From Charina bottae (Eukaryota > Chordata > Lepidosauria > Squamata > Charinaidae): 64,000 nt of DNA. Location: the NCBI GenBank assembly GCA_023362775.1, contig JALMGJ010000003.1, positions 53,049,416-53,113,415 on the forward strand. The letters run 5' to 3'. The translations under genes and the position numbers were made by a program. The notes beneath the pieces were generated by a model, which saw nothing but the letters and a program-made list of their open reading frames with translations, was not told where the DNA came from and did not search any database. Positions within the stretch are counted from its first letter, which is position 1. Each line of letters begins with the position of its first letter. This document shows positions 35,230 to 63,317 of the stretch, piece after piece.

Positions 35230-35491
35230 TGGGGTCACTTCTTTCTGCTTTTCTTCCCAGGCACACCTGGAGAGAGCACATTCTCTTGGAGTCTTCTCCT
35301 GGTAGGATATAGTTAGCTACGAGTGATCGCCAATGATGATGAAATGATAGTTAGCTAGGTGCTAGGCTTTGACTATCCTTATGTGTTTCTTGTAAATAAA
35401 TCTCCTTCCAGTTATCTTCTTCACTAATCATTGCTCGGGTCAGATTCCCACTCTCGGAGACACACACAGAAAGAATGCTTCAACCTCCAAC
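35230..35491 (+). mobile_element. Candidate LTR 3' part (R-U5)
   Basis: gtaaataaatctccttccag (AATAAA) followed about 90 bp later by a CA end (cctccaaca at 35491) looks like a retroviral R-U5. The 5' boundary and target duplication were not found; a repeat of ttagctaggtgctaggct at 34921 and 35351 may belong to it. Confidence 0.4.
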
Positions 35492-35867
35492 AGTTTTCAT
35501 GGGGGTAGGTTTTCATCCTGGGCTGATTCCCCTCCCTTCTAGGATCTACTTGTTAAACCAGAGATGGGTAACTTTGCAGCCATCAAGATAAAAAAGATCA
35601 GCCACTGAAGACTACAGGAGGTAGGGTTGCAAATGTAATGAAGTCACTGGAGGAATGGATTTTTCTGCTGAAAATCAGGGGGAAACTCGCAAGATCGTTT
35701 TTCAGTGGGGCAAACGTGGAGAGCTTGTGGGGTCACACAAAGAGTTGGGGGAGGGGGACAAGATGTCCAAGCCATGGTAAATCAGTCTCTGGATAGTGAA
35801 TACTTTCTAAATAAGGAGTTACATTTCCTGCAAAAGAAATCCCCTCCAAAACCTGATCAGTAATAGT

Positions 35868-36085
35868 TGAGAGCCAGGGTAGAGTAGCAGCTAACGTGCT
35901 GGACCGATGCCAGGGAGATCCATGTTCTAGTCCACCCTTGGCCACAGAAGCTCCCTGGGTGACTTTGCGCCAATCATTCTCAGGCCAACTCACAGGACTC
36001 TTGTCATGGGGGGATATGGGAGGGATGCGTACTAAGCATGCTGCCTTGAGCACTTGAATGAAAACCTAGATATAAATCTAACCAA
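35868..36085 (+). mobile_element. tRNA-derived SINE
   Basis: Body gggtgactttgcgccaatca, upstream ttctagtccacccttggcca, and a gctgccttgagcacttgaat tail match the 5869 family. Confidence 0.75.
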
Positions 36086-37394
36086 TAATCAGCAATAAGA
36101 AAAAAGAATATGTTGCTGACCATGCCGGTTATTTATGCTATGTTCAGGGGGAGAAGAGTCACATAATTATTTTTGTAAATACGGCGTTGTTGTGGCCATT
36201 GTGCCTTTGCAACAGTATTTTCCTGAGCAATTTTACTAATCTCATTCTGCTCTCACCCTGCTTTCTATTTCTAATCCTCTTTTTGTGATAATATACAATC
36301 CATTTCTATTAATCTTGTGCTTGTTATTTCCATACCATATATCAGCTGTGAGCAATGCCAGGGTTCCCTATAAATGACTCCACCAGCATAAATTATTGAG
36401 TTGATTCATGGCTCCATGTAATAACATTAAAATACACACACACTCTCTCTCTCACACACACACACATATACAGTATACACATAACACACACAAACACACA
36501 TCACACCAGGTTTGAAGCAAGACTTCTCACTTCACACTATTGTAATCCAAATATATACTCTGTGTGTGTGTGTGTGTAGTGTTCAGTTGTGTTCAATTAT
36601 GCTAGGTCTCAGGAAACTGCAAATGATTGTATTCACTATGCTACACAAGTTTACATGCTGATCACCGAACCATATCTTAACTATTTATTTGCTGGTGTAG
36701 TGGGTCATAAAATTAGCTCTTAGAAAGCTGATCTGTCAGGTATGCCCTGAATAAATTAGCATGCCTATGAAGTATTTTGCAAACTGGCAATTTTATATCA
36801 CAATGGGGTTCTGCTTTTATTAACAATTTTTCGCCCAAAGGGGGGGGACATGCAAAGAAAACCTTTCCACTGAATATACCTGCAAGAGAATATAAATTTC
36901 AATTTCTTTTTTTTTAAACACTTTGTTTCCGTTTCATAGAAACAAATTTTGATTTGGTCAATAGGGACATCTATGAATTTACTGTGTCACATAAAAATAA
37001 GAATCATTTGGTTCAGGAAGAAATGGGAGAAGACAACTGAATATTGCTATTGTTAATCACTGCCCATAAAATAAATCCTGTCACTTTGTGACCTTGGTGT
37101 AGGGCATTTCCTGGGAATTGATGACTGATTGGTGTTAATGGCCCTCAGCTGCACCTCGAGCCCATCAGCTCCTCCCCGGTGGTTATTAATCCACAGGAAA
37201 CCTCTCGGGTATTGATCAATATAGCTTAATTAATAAATGTGGTGTGCCTTGTGGTCTCAGATTTAGGGATGGACCTTCCTTTTCTCCTGCTACTTTAAAG
37301 GTGACATTTTAAACCCCCCACCCCCAGACTCTCTCAAAGCATTTTCAATGGAAGTGTTGGGGTTGGATTGATTCTCAGACTTCATCTGTACATG
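36086..37394 (+). other. Intergenic with (AC)n/(TG)n tracts
   Basis: Microsatellite-like tracts at about 36433-36510 (AC, CT) and 36560-36576 (TG). Otherwise unique-looking. Confidence 0.4.
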
Positions 37395-39297
37395 GAGAAT
37401 TTCAGCAGCAGTGACTTTAACTTTTAAAAGGAAAAATGGCTCTTTCAGATGGAAATTGAACGAGATGTGGTTGCGAAAGGAAACAGTAGGGCAGGATTGC
37501 AAAAAGAAGTTAAAAGAATTTTTTTGATAATAATCTTAATAAAGGCACAGAAGTAAGAACGGTTTGGGATGCAAGCAAAGCTTTTATAAGAGGATATTTT
37601 ATACAACGTAACATTGAATTTAAAAAGAAAAGTCAAGAGAAAATACAAGTTATTCTGGATGAGATAAAAAAAGGAAGAATTTAAAAATTCCCCAGGGAGG
37701 ACAACTATTACCCACCAAATAAAGCTTCTACAGAGGCAATTATCTATGTTAACAGTGAGAGAGATGGAAATAAAGATGAATTATGCAAAACAAAGAAATT
37801 TTGAATTTGCAAATAAACTAGGGAAATGGTTGGCATATAAGTTCTGAAAAGAAAAAGAAAAGAAAGTGATACTAAAGTTACAAGAAGGAAATACTGTAAT
37901 AACAGATAATGCAAATATGCGAAAAGTGTTCCACCAGTATTATTCTACTTTATATAAAGGTCAAGAAATTTCCTTGGAAAAAGTGGATTAATATTTACAT
38001 AAACAGAATTTACTGAAGATTACAGCGAATCAGAGACAAATTTTGAATGGACCTATAACAATAAGGGAAGTTGTGAAGCTATTAAAAAGTAAAACAGGAA
38101 AGGCACCTGGTCCAGATGGCCTGCCGGCCTCTTACTATAAATGTTTTGAGGATGAACTTTTACAACTTTTACAACAAACAATGAATATTATTTTACAGAA
38201 TGGAAAGATTCATGACAGCTGGAAAGAGGCCAGTATAGCATTAATACCTAAAGAGGCCCAGGAGTTGACTTTAACAAGAAATTATCGACCAATATTTATT
38301 GAATAATGATTATAAATTGTTTACAATGATTTTGGCTGAAAGGTTGAAAATAATTTTACAGGACTTTATTCATGAAGCTCAATGTGGGTTTTTACCTTAA
38401 AGACAATTACGAGATAATATTAGAAATGTGTTGGATATTCTGGAGTATTTGGAGCAACACAATGAAAAACAAGCTGCATCTTCTTAGATGCAGAGAAGGC
38501 CTTTGATAATTTGAACTGGATTTTCTTGTTTAGAGTTGTGGAAGATATGAACCTTGGAGATACTTTTATTAAATGGGTAAGATTGATTTATACCTCACAG
38601 AAACCACAAATAATTGTTAATGGAGAATTAACAAAACCGTGTAAGATTCAAAAAGGGACAAGACAAGGATGCCCACTGTCTCCACTCTTGTTCATTTCAG
38701 TTCTTGAGGTAGAGAATAGAGACATAAGACAAGATGAGACAATAGTGGGAGTAAAGATTAAAAAAGAAACTTATAAGTTAAGGGCATTTGCTGATGACCT
38801 GGTGGTAGATTTGGAAGATCCGTTAGAGGTAGTAGAATCATAAATGGGAAAATTAAAGGACTTTGATATGCTAGCAGGTTTTAAGATTACTGATCAGAAG
38901 ACAAATATGTTAACAAAAATATGAAAATAGAAGATCAAATAGAACTGATGGAGAAAACTGGTTTCAGGATTGAGAAAAAAGTAAAATATTTGGGCATTAT
39001 TATGACAAATATGAATTGTATGTTATTTCAAAATAATTATGTTAAGGCATGGAATGAAATTAAGGACATGTTAAGATGGAAGAAATTAAAATTGTCACTG
39101 TTGGGGAGAATTTCTGTGATAAAAATGAATGTTTTGCCTAGAATGATGTTTTTGTTTCAGACAGTACCTGTTTTGACAACTGATGTACCATTCAAGCAAT
39201 GGCAAAAAGATATATCTAAATTTGTATGGCAAGGGAAAAAACCACGAGTTAAATTCAAAGTCTTACAAGATGCAAAGGAAAGAGGAGGATTGGTATG

Positions 39298-39353
39298 TTC
39301 ACCGCCTTGAGTTATTTATAAAAATAATAAAGGCGGGATCAAAATAAATAAAT
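39298..39353 (+). mobile_element. SINE 3' tail only, inserted in L1
   Basis: gccttgagttatttataaaa, taataaaggcgggatc and a (AAAT)n tail interrupt the L1 GG|LGLPDL codons. attgg repeats on both sides suggest a target duplication, so this is an extremely 5'-truncated SINE insertion. Confidence 0.75.
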
Positions 39354-40176
39354 AATTGGGTTTACCGGATTTGAAATTGTATTTTGCAGCTTGTTGTTTG
39401 GTTTGGATGAAAGAATGGGTGTTGCTGAGAAACAAAAGACTTTTAGAGTTAGAAGACCATGACCTGAGGTTTGGATGGCATGGATATTTATGGTATGATA
39501 AAGTTAATGTGGATTTTAAAAACCTTTTTATTAGACATGCCATACTGAAAATATGGAATAGATATAAACCTAGGCTGTGCTCAAAAACACCTCTATGGAT
39601 CTCAGCACAAGAAGCATTTTATAGAAGAGAAACAACATGCAAAGACAAATGATTAACGTACCAGGAATTATTGGAGAATCACCAAGGGGAATATAAAATT
39701 AAACGAATATAATGGCAGAAGGATATAGTTGTCAATGGTTTTCCCTCTTACAGTTATTGGAAAGATTTAAAATGGATAACAAGACTTATGGTATGGAGCA
39801 AAATAAAACAGAATTTGAAGTGCAATTGTGTACCAATAATGAACATGTAATTGCTAAAATGTATAAACTTTTCTTGAAATTTGAAATGGAAGAAGAACAG
39901 GTTAAAGAATGTATGGTAAAGTGGGCTAAGAATTTTGGTTATAATATACAGATGGATCAGTGGGAAAATATGTGGTGAAAAGGGTTAAAATTTACATTAT
40001 GTTATGATCTTAAAGACAATTTTTATAAAATGATGTATCATTGGTATATGATGCCAGAGAAACTATCTAGAATGTATAAAGGCATTTCAAATGTATGTTG
40101 GAAATGTAAACAAAATGAAGGGACATTTTATCATGCTTGGTGGACATGGAAAAAAGCTTTAAAAAATTGGATTCAG

Positions 40177-40516
40177 GGGGCGTGGTGGCTCAGCGGGTAA
40201 GACGCCAGGCTTGTTGACCGAAGATTGCAAGTTCGGAGGTTCGAATCCCTAGCCCCTCGTGACGGAGTGAGCTCCTGCACTCACCCCAGCTCTTGCCAAC
40301 CTAGCAATTCGAAAGCATGCAAATGCAAGTAGATGAATAGGTACCACTTCGGTGGGTAGGTAACAGCGTTCCGCGCGCATCATGCCGGCCACATGACCGC
40401 GGAAGCGTCTTCGAACAACGCTGGCTCTTCAGTTAAGAAACGGAGATGAGCACCGGCCCCTAGAGTTGGACACGACTGCACAAATGTGCGGGGGGAACCT
40501 TTACCTTTCCCTTTTT
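40177..40516 (+). mobile_element. Sauria-type tRNA SINE inserted in L1
   Basis: Full-length: ggggcgtggtggctcagcgg head, ggttcgaatccctag B box, gcatgcaaatgcaagtagat body and gagttggacacgactgcac tail. L1 sequence resumes after it. Confidence 0.92.
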
Positions 40517-40952
40517 ACACACATTGATACAGAGGATTTTAAAGATTAATATTCAGTTGAAGCCAGAACTTTTCCTTTTAGGACTGATGGATAAACAGAA
40601 AAGAGCCATGGAAGATTATTTCAATATATGATTACTGCAGTGAGATTACTGTATGCACAAAGATAGAAAGATTTGCCATTACCCACCATGGAGGAATGCT
40701 TGGTGAAATTGACAGAACTTGCTGAGATGGTGAAACTGACTTCTTTGATTAGGGAAAGGTCAATATTAACATACATCAATGACTGGAAACCCCTTATAGA
40801 CTTTTTGCATAAAAAAGAAAATGATTTTGTGACATATGGTTTTGATGATTAGAAAGAATAGATTATAGAAAGAAGGGAATTATGATACAATCTTAGAGAG
40901 AGAGGTTTGATTATAATTGTATATATAAATGCCGAGAGGAAGATTGGAAGCC

Positions 40953-40988
<36 letters not shown>

Positions 40989-41180
40989 TCTGTTCTGTTC
41001 TGTTCCTTTATTATCTTTTTCTTTTTTCTATCTCCTTTTTTCTTCGTCTCTTTTTTTCCTTTCTTTTTCTCTTTTTCATATTTATTTTACTATATTCTTT
41101 TTCTTTGAATGTATTTCTTATTATGTATGTAAAATCTTTTAACAAAGGTTATTTTTAAAAAAAGAGAATTTCAGCAGCAG

Positions 41181-42414
41181 AGGGAGTCTCCTTTGGGAAT
41201 GGAAGAACAGAAAAGATGGTGGTGGGCGAGGCTGTTGTCCTTCAAGGAGATGTGGAATTTGGGCAAGAATTGCAGTTTGCCAGGCAGGGGAGGGAAGAGC
41301 TGCACTTGTTGAAATTCTAGCTCCTACTTTTACCAGCCTGGCATATAAAATGTGCTTGAGCTTCAACTCCCCAAATTTCCAGCAGGCACGGCAAAAGGCC
41401 CCGTTGTCTGCAAATTCTAGGAACTGCCCCAAGAGCACAAATAGAGAGTGCCAGGTGGGGTAAAGCTGATCTACATGGTGCATTTAGCAAAGCATCTTAC
41501 TCTTTTTGCAATCCTATGCCTCCCCACCCAGTCAAAAATCCTCAGCATGTGAGATGGGCGGGGAATGTGTACTATTCTCCAGGATTTGAATAGCTGAAGC
41601 AATCTTCTATGTATTTGTTAGATCACTGTCATAATTCCCTTCCAAGAGAACATATGAAAAATAGGGTAGTTGGGTAGCAACTGGCTTTAAGAAGCAGCTG
41701 CATCCACTTACTGCCTATTGTATCAAAAATATAGCTGTTTCCATGGCTATGGTGGAATACATTTTTTAAAAAAAGTGACTGGACATTTTCCATCAAAAAT
41801 TGCTGCAAGTATATACTGTTGAATGAAGGGTCAAACAAGATTTGATATTCAATTAAAAATAGAAGATTAAATTTAAAAAGAGAGAAATGAGATACATCAT
41901 CATGATTGGGAGTCAGACGGCATACAAGTTTAATGTATTATTATTACTATGGTTATATCTATTTAACATTTAATTTAACAGCTATTTTTTCTCCTTATTT
42001 TTAAATAGAACCAAATAGCAGTTTGGGTCACAATTTTTCATTTGATCCTCCCTCATCCCATGTTTCTGTTTCTGGTCATTCCTCACTCCAATTGTTATTT
42101 TAAAAGCAAATAAAAACACAACAGAAACTCCAAGTCCGTTTTAAAATTGCAGGATACAAGTAGGTTTCCTCTACCTACTTCCTTTGAAGATGATTCAGTC
42201 ATAAACTGACTTTATCAATGGCCTCAACCCACCGAAATAATGACTAGATGCAGAAGGGGAGAAGCTTCCTATATCTTTAACAGTTGCATAGAAGAAGCAA
42301 TTTTGACATGTGAAGCATTCATGTGTTACAGTTGTGAGAAAAGATGCATATTTCAAGATTTCTTCTTTTACACAAACATACAGGATGTGTTAGGGTTAGG
42401 GTGAAACAGTAGAG
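41181..42414 (+). other. Intergenic, no recognised feature
   Basis: A short telomere-like tagggttagggt occurs at 42391-42402. Nothing else recognised. Confidence 0.35.
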
Positions 42415-42706
42415 CAGAGCTTTCCAAACTGTGTGTGGCGACACAAAAGTGTGTCGCCACACACAGCATGGTGTGTCGCCACACCACCTGGAAGCGGCGG
42501 CGCGCGCATGCACAGCGGCCACGGCGAGGCTTCCGCGTTTTAGCGGAGGCTGCCGCCGCTGCCGTGCACACACACGCTGCTGCACACACTCCCACGCCCC
42601 CCCGTGCTGCCGCCGTGCATGTGCGCCCCCCCGCGCCGCCGCCATGCATGCGCGCACCGCCACCGCCGCTGGTGTGTCGCCAGTGGCGGCACTTTGGAAA
42701 GCCCTG
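42415..42706. mobile_element. hAT MITE family A, copy 5 (292 bp)
   Basis: Ends cagagctttccaaactgtgt and ctttggaaagccctg; perfect duplication cagtagag at 42407-42414 and 42707-42714. GC-rich interior. Confidence 0.93.
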
Positions 42707-42714
42707 CAGTAGAG

Positions 42715-43867
42715 GTTTTGTAGCTAATATACCATCCTACAAACCAGTCCTGTAATTAAATTCACATCGTTACAGATAGTTAACTACAAAGGATTCTGAT
42801 TGTATCCTTATCCAAAAACTGTACCTTTAGCAACTTAATAGCAGAAAAAGTTGTCATTCACCAGACTTTTTTGCCCATCCTCCTCTTCTGCAGAATAAAA
42901 TCAGAGCAATAGAAGAATGAAACTATTGCTCATTTTGCAGCATGGTCTTAGGAATGTTTATTCCAAAATTCCATTGATTTTGTATATGATTGCTCCTGAG
43001 TATGACTGGATTGCAGCATTTATTTTGCATTAATATAAATTTAAATTACTTTTTAAAAAATTGACTAATGATATATTACTGCATGTCATACATTTTTGTA
43101 CTGTGTTACTCCACATAATAGCACTAAAGGCTAAGATTTGTCTACAGTGTTTTCTCAGAATTGTACGATATAAAGTAAAATTAAAGATACATGTATATTG
43201 ATATTTTTAACATCATATGAACAAACTCATGAAAACAGGGCAATAGTGGGAAAAGACCATATCATGTGTTTAAGTGTCCCTCAGAATAGCCACACTGCCA
43301 GTCAACCCTTTTAAAATATTCTCTGGGGTGTCCAATAAACATGAAAGAAAATATTTGGTAAATTAGTCTCATCTTAAGATCATAAGGAATATACTTAATA
43401 TTCTTTAAGATCCTTAGCCATATTGATCTATTAATATGGAATATTCCAATTCTTTATTCCAGAGTTCATACAAATAACTAATATCCACCTTATCAATACT
43501 CTGTAGTTGTTTATTTTAAAAACACTGTAGATTTAGAATCATTCAAAGCAACTTCTAATGCTAACAATAATTTGGGAGTTTTAGATGTTGTGAATGCATC
43601 TGAACCAAATTATGAAATCAACAGATACAATTCGTCTTGCAATAACTCAGATGGTTTATAACTTGATTGTAACTAAGCAACTGCAAATTATTAATATTCC
43701 TAGTAGCCCATGACATAAAAAAAAAATCAGCAATTTTAGAGTGGGATTGTCTCAGAGTGTAAGTTTGTCATGTGAGTTAGGGTCAAAATTACGTTTCCAA
43801 TATCTTCCAAATGTGCCTTGTGCCTTGCAGCCTTTAATGAAGAACATTCTATGGAATTATGGCTAAC
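42715..43867 (+). other. Intergenic, AT-rich unique sequence
   Basis: No repeat or gene recognised. Confidence 0.35.
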
Positions 43868-44640
43868 AGCCAGTTTGGTGTAGTGGTAGGCTGACCATAC
43901 GTCCCGTTTTGAATGGGACAGTCCCGTTTTTTTAGCGTTTTTCAACTGTCCCGTCATTTTGATAAAAATCTCAATTTTGTCCCGTTTTTTAAACCTGGCG
44001 GGAATGGCGCGGAAGGAGGATCTGAGCCAGAGCTGCCAATTGGAGGCAGCCTGGAAGAGGAAGCCCTCCTGCCTATCAGCGTGTGGCAAAGGAGGGCAGA
44101 GATGAGGCCTGACCAGGGGGCGGAGTTAAACTCCCAATAGGGATACTGGTGGTGGTGGGGGAAGACCTCTATTTCCCCAGACCAGGGGCGGGGTTTGAAG
44201 ACAGGAGCCAATCGCGTGGACCAGGGGGCGGGGTTTGCAGGCGGGAGCCAATCACGCAGACTGGGGGCGGGGTTTGCAGGCAGGAGCCAATCATGCAGAC
44301 CAGGGGCGGGGACCTCTGTCTTTTTCATGAATACGGAACATTACATAAGACCCCGTCCTGTTTTGCCATCCCAATGTCCCGTTTTTGTCTCAAGGAAATA
44401 TGGTCAGCCTATGTAGTGGTGAAGGCAATGGGATAGAAACCAGGAGACTGAGATTTCTAGTCCCACCTTAGGCATGAAAGCCGGCTGGGTGACCTTGGGC
44501 CAGTCACTCTCTCTCAGCCCAACTCACCTCACAGGGTTGTTGTTGTGGGGAAAATAGGAGAGGAAGAAGTATGAGGTATGTTTGCCGCCTTGAGTTTTTT
44601 ATGAAAATAATAAAGGCGGGAAAGAAAATAAATAAATTTT
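43868..44640 (+). mobile_element. tRNA-derived SINE split by a hAT insertion
   Basis: The head (gccagtttggtgtagtgg, from 43869) and the remainder (gtagtggtgaaggcaatgg from 44413, then gggtgaccttgggccagtca and gccttgagttttttatgaaa) are one SINE interrupted at 43887-44411. Confidence 0.85.
43887..44411. mobile_element. hAT family D MITE (525 bp) nested in a SINE
   Basis: Ends taggctgaccatacgtcccg and gtctcaaggaaatatggtca...gccta, with perfect 8-bp duplication tgtagtgg at 43879-43886 and 44412-44419. Sub-terminal repeats of tcccgttttt. Inside are a GC-rich segment (43998-44125) and three to four GC-box/CCAAT units at 44184-44305. Confidence 0.9.
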
Positions 44641-44687
44641 TAAAAAATAAAAAAAAATAATGGAACCAAGTTCCTTCCAAGGTTCTA

Positions 44688-45000
44688 AAGGTAAAGGTTC
44701 CCCACACACATTTGTGCAGTCGTGTCCGACTCTAGGGGCTGGTGCTCATCTCCGTTTGTTAGCCCAAGAGCCAGCGTTGTCCGAACACGCTTCCACGGTC
44801 ATGTGGCCGCATGACACGCGCGGGACGCTGTTACCATCCCACCAAAGTGGTACCTATTTATCTACTTGCATTTGCATGCTTTTGAATTGCTAGATTGGCA
44901 AGAGCTGGGGCGAGTGCGGGAGCTCACTCCGTCATGCGGGGCAAGGGAATCGAACCTCCGAACTTGCGATCTTCCGATCAACAAGCCTGGCATCTTAGTT
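44688..45000 (-). mobile_element. Sauria-type SINE lacking its tRNA head
   Basis: Reverse copy from aaaggttccccacacac to cttccgatcaacaagcctgg; the tRNA-like head beyond this point is missing. Confidence 0.88.
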
Positions 45001-45041
45001 GTGCACAAATTGGGTCTTTACTTCATCACTGTATTCCATAG

Positions 45042-45229
45042 GTGCCAGTCCTTCAAGATAGGCCAAGTCAGGAAACAGGCACCCACAAGAACTACTGGAA
45101 CTTTATTACAGTAAGGTATAATAACAGAACAGAGTTTCTTTCTCACCCCCTCCTGTCTTCCCAGACAAAGCTGATGTTTTTGTAAGAGCTGTTGCATACC
45201 TTCTTCAAGGCAACCACCATATTCCTCTA
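45042..45229 (-). mobile_element. Small LTR-like element, copy 2 (188 bp)
   Basis: Related to 22881-23114: gtcaggaaacaggcaccc, gaactttattacagtaagg, ataataacagaacagagtt. Flanked by ccatag at 45036-45041 and 45230-45235. Same uncertainty of class as copy 1. Confidence 0.55.
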
Positions 45230-45479
45230 CCATAGAGAAATTGAAATCAAAATATGTCCTCAGTGATAAAGCTTAAAATCATTATACTGATAGCTGTAAT
45301 TTAGGTTTAAAAAGTGTCCTTCCCTTAAAAAAACTTAATATCAATCTGTTTAAAATAGCTTGAAGCAATTAGCATAGGAATAACTCTAAATAAATATATC
45401 AGTCTTGAAGTAATATTCAGTTTTAGAACATTTGTCTTTCCCCAAAACTAATTGAGATTTTTAATCCAATGTTAAACAT

Positions 45480-45900
45480 CTATTTATAGATTTTAAACAT
45501 CTATTTGTGTTGATTTTATCTTAAATAAGAATCTAAATGTATTTACATCCACATATGAAGAAAGTTTCCTTGGAATAATTATTCCCAGATATTTTTTAAA
45601 AATTATGAAATTCCAATTTTTATATATTTCCATAGAAACATTACAGTCTATACAGCGTATATGAGACTTAAATTGAATAACCTGATAAATTACTAATTGT
45701 TGCACAGTATCAATAAATTTTGATACAGGAGATACAAAATTATTAATAAGGCGTAATATTTCATCAGCATATAATAACAGTTTGTATTCAACTCCAGCCA
45801 CTGATATACTCAAAATGTCTTCCAGTTGTCTAATAAGCCAAGCCAATGCTTCTAAGATCAAATTAAAAATACAAGGATATAAAATATCATCTTCTTAATT
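45480..45900 (-). mobile_element. L1-like reverse transcriptase fragment
   Basis: The minus-strand open frame 45861-45493 contains ALAWLIRQLEDILSI, YKLLLYADEILRLINNFVSP (YADD-type box with E in place of D) and FKKYLGIIIPRKLS. It is a different L1/Tx1-like lineage from the element at 37412. Confidence 0.75.
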
Positions 45901-46498
45901 TCTTCATGTCAAACCACCTTAAAAACCACATATAGGTGGCAAAGCAGGATTTATACCCTAGAGTCTACCTGATTTGCCAATAGTTTTTTTGTTGTTGTTC
46001 AATTAGGGAACCACATAATTGATTTACTTCATCATAGTACTGTATATATTTGCCTCTCCTTTATCAACAGAAGTTTTGTATTGAAGAGGATTCCTTATTT
46101 CAGGCAACTAATTCCCCACATAGGTTTACATGTAAAATCTGAAATCCGCAATTTGATTTCCTATCTTGTATGATTAAATATCTTATCTTTATGAGTCCTT
46201 CAGGGCCTATAGTCAGTATAGACTTTTGGCACTTATAGGACATATCCCAACCAATAACACTGTTTCCAAACACAGATAAGGTATTGACAAGATACCTGGC
46301 CCATTGTAAATCCTAGAGATATTTGATCCTGGTTGTTAAAACCAAGTGATGGAAGCAAAGCACAGTTCGTGTTACTAATTCAAAGAAGCAATAAATTATT
46401 CATTACTTTATTAATTCGACAGCCCTCCAGCTATTTTTCCTTTCCAGAGAGGCTGCAGTGAGTATACTTTTGCTGTTTTCTCTTTGCCTCTTCTGAGG
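45901..46498 (+). other. Region upstream of CDCP2 start codon
   Basis: May include more decayed LINE sequence. No CpG island or TATA box close to the ATG was seen; a pyrimidine-rich tract directly before the ATG suggests a splice acceptor. Confidence 0.35.
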
Positions 46499-62405
<15,907 letters not shown>

Positions 62406-62608
62406 CAGAGCTTTCCAAACTGTGTGTCGTGACACGTTAGTGTGTCAGCTGCAGTGTCTGGGTGTGTCGCGGCTGCTGCTGCCTCCGAGCCGTGCCAGGA
62501 TTCCCCGTAGGTCCTAGTGCCTGCCTTGTGCCCTGCTGTAAGAGTATGTCCCGAAATGATGCATGTCTAAAAAGTGTGTCACCAACATGAAAAGTTTGGA
62601 AAGCTCTG
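62406..62608. mobile_element. hAT MITE family A, copy 9 (203 bp, variant interior)
   Basis: Perfect duplication ccttaaca at 62398-62405 and 62609-62616; same interior as copy 8 but with one ~56-bp unit. Confidence 0.93.
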
Positions 62609-62693
62609 CCTTAACATTTCCTCTCTGTTGACTCAGACTGGATGGTTTTGGTCAATGCCCTAGGCCTAAGGCAGCAACAGCCTCAGATACTCA

Positions 62694-63317
62694 ATATGTC
62701 GATGAAGGTTCTCAGTCATCCAGGTGGAACAGTCTGTAGCTTGAATCATGTCAACTGGATTTCTATTTTCTCAGTGGAAACGTTTCGCTCCTTATCCAAG
62801 AAGCTTCTTCAGTCTGAGCAAAGTTGGTAAGGGAATCCTTAAATATGTTTCTAGGGTGGCTGTGTGACCTTGCACCTGGGGCTAGGTCATGGTTATTTGA
62901 CATTAATGTTCACATTTTAGACAGAGAAGATAGGTGGTTTGAGAGAGGGGTCAAGGAGTCCATTTATGCCAACTTGGAAAATCCTTCCTTGAATAGAGGT
63001 GGGGGCCTCAGGCACAATCTTTCCCCTATTTTCCTTCCTGCTTTGTCTTCTGTACCTAGGAAGATTAAGACCATTTCACAAGCTCAACAGCAGCATGGTA
63101 ATCTTAACGATCCTCCTTTGGATGATAAAGGGACTTAGAAATAAACATCTCAAATAACCATGACCTAGCCCCAGGTGCAAGGTCACACAGCCACCCTAGA
63201 AACATATTTAAGGATTCCCTTACCAACTTTGCTCAGACTGAAGAAGCTTCTTGGATAAGGAGCGAAACGTTTCTACTGAGAAAATAGAAATCCAGTTGAC
63301 ATGATTCAAGCTACAGA
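62694..63317 (+). mobile_element. Penelope-like element remnant with 169-bp inverted arms
   Basis: The frame at 62824-63138 encodes DREDRWFERGVKESIYANLE and then PSLNRGGGLRHNLSP, a sequence I associate with the C-terminal GIY-YIG-linked region of Penelope-like retroelements. Arms 62732-62900 and 63150-63318 are inverted copies with a single visible mismatch. The unit is flanked by cctcagatactca at 62681-62693 and 63318-63330. Penelope-like elements are known for terminal repeats in variable orientation and variable-length duplications. Confidence 0.78.

Larger units (their letters stand above)
37412..41163 (+). mobile_element. L1 LINE, 5'-truncated insertion with 17-bp target duplication
   Basis: The duplication gagaatttcagcagcag lies at 37395-37411 and 41164-41180, and the element ends in A-rich sequence. 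Interrupted frames encode ORF2 blocks in order: TVWDASKAFIRGYF; TGKAPGPDGLPASYYK; LDAEKAFDNL; TRQGCPLSPLLF; AFADDLVVDL (catalytic FADD); [32 protein letters not shown]. Stops and shifts make it nonfunctional. Later insertions inside it are a short SINE tail (39298-39353) and a Sauria SINE (40177-40516). A (TG)n tract sits at about 40961-40989. Confidence 0.93.
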
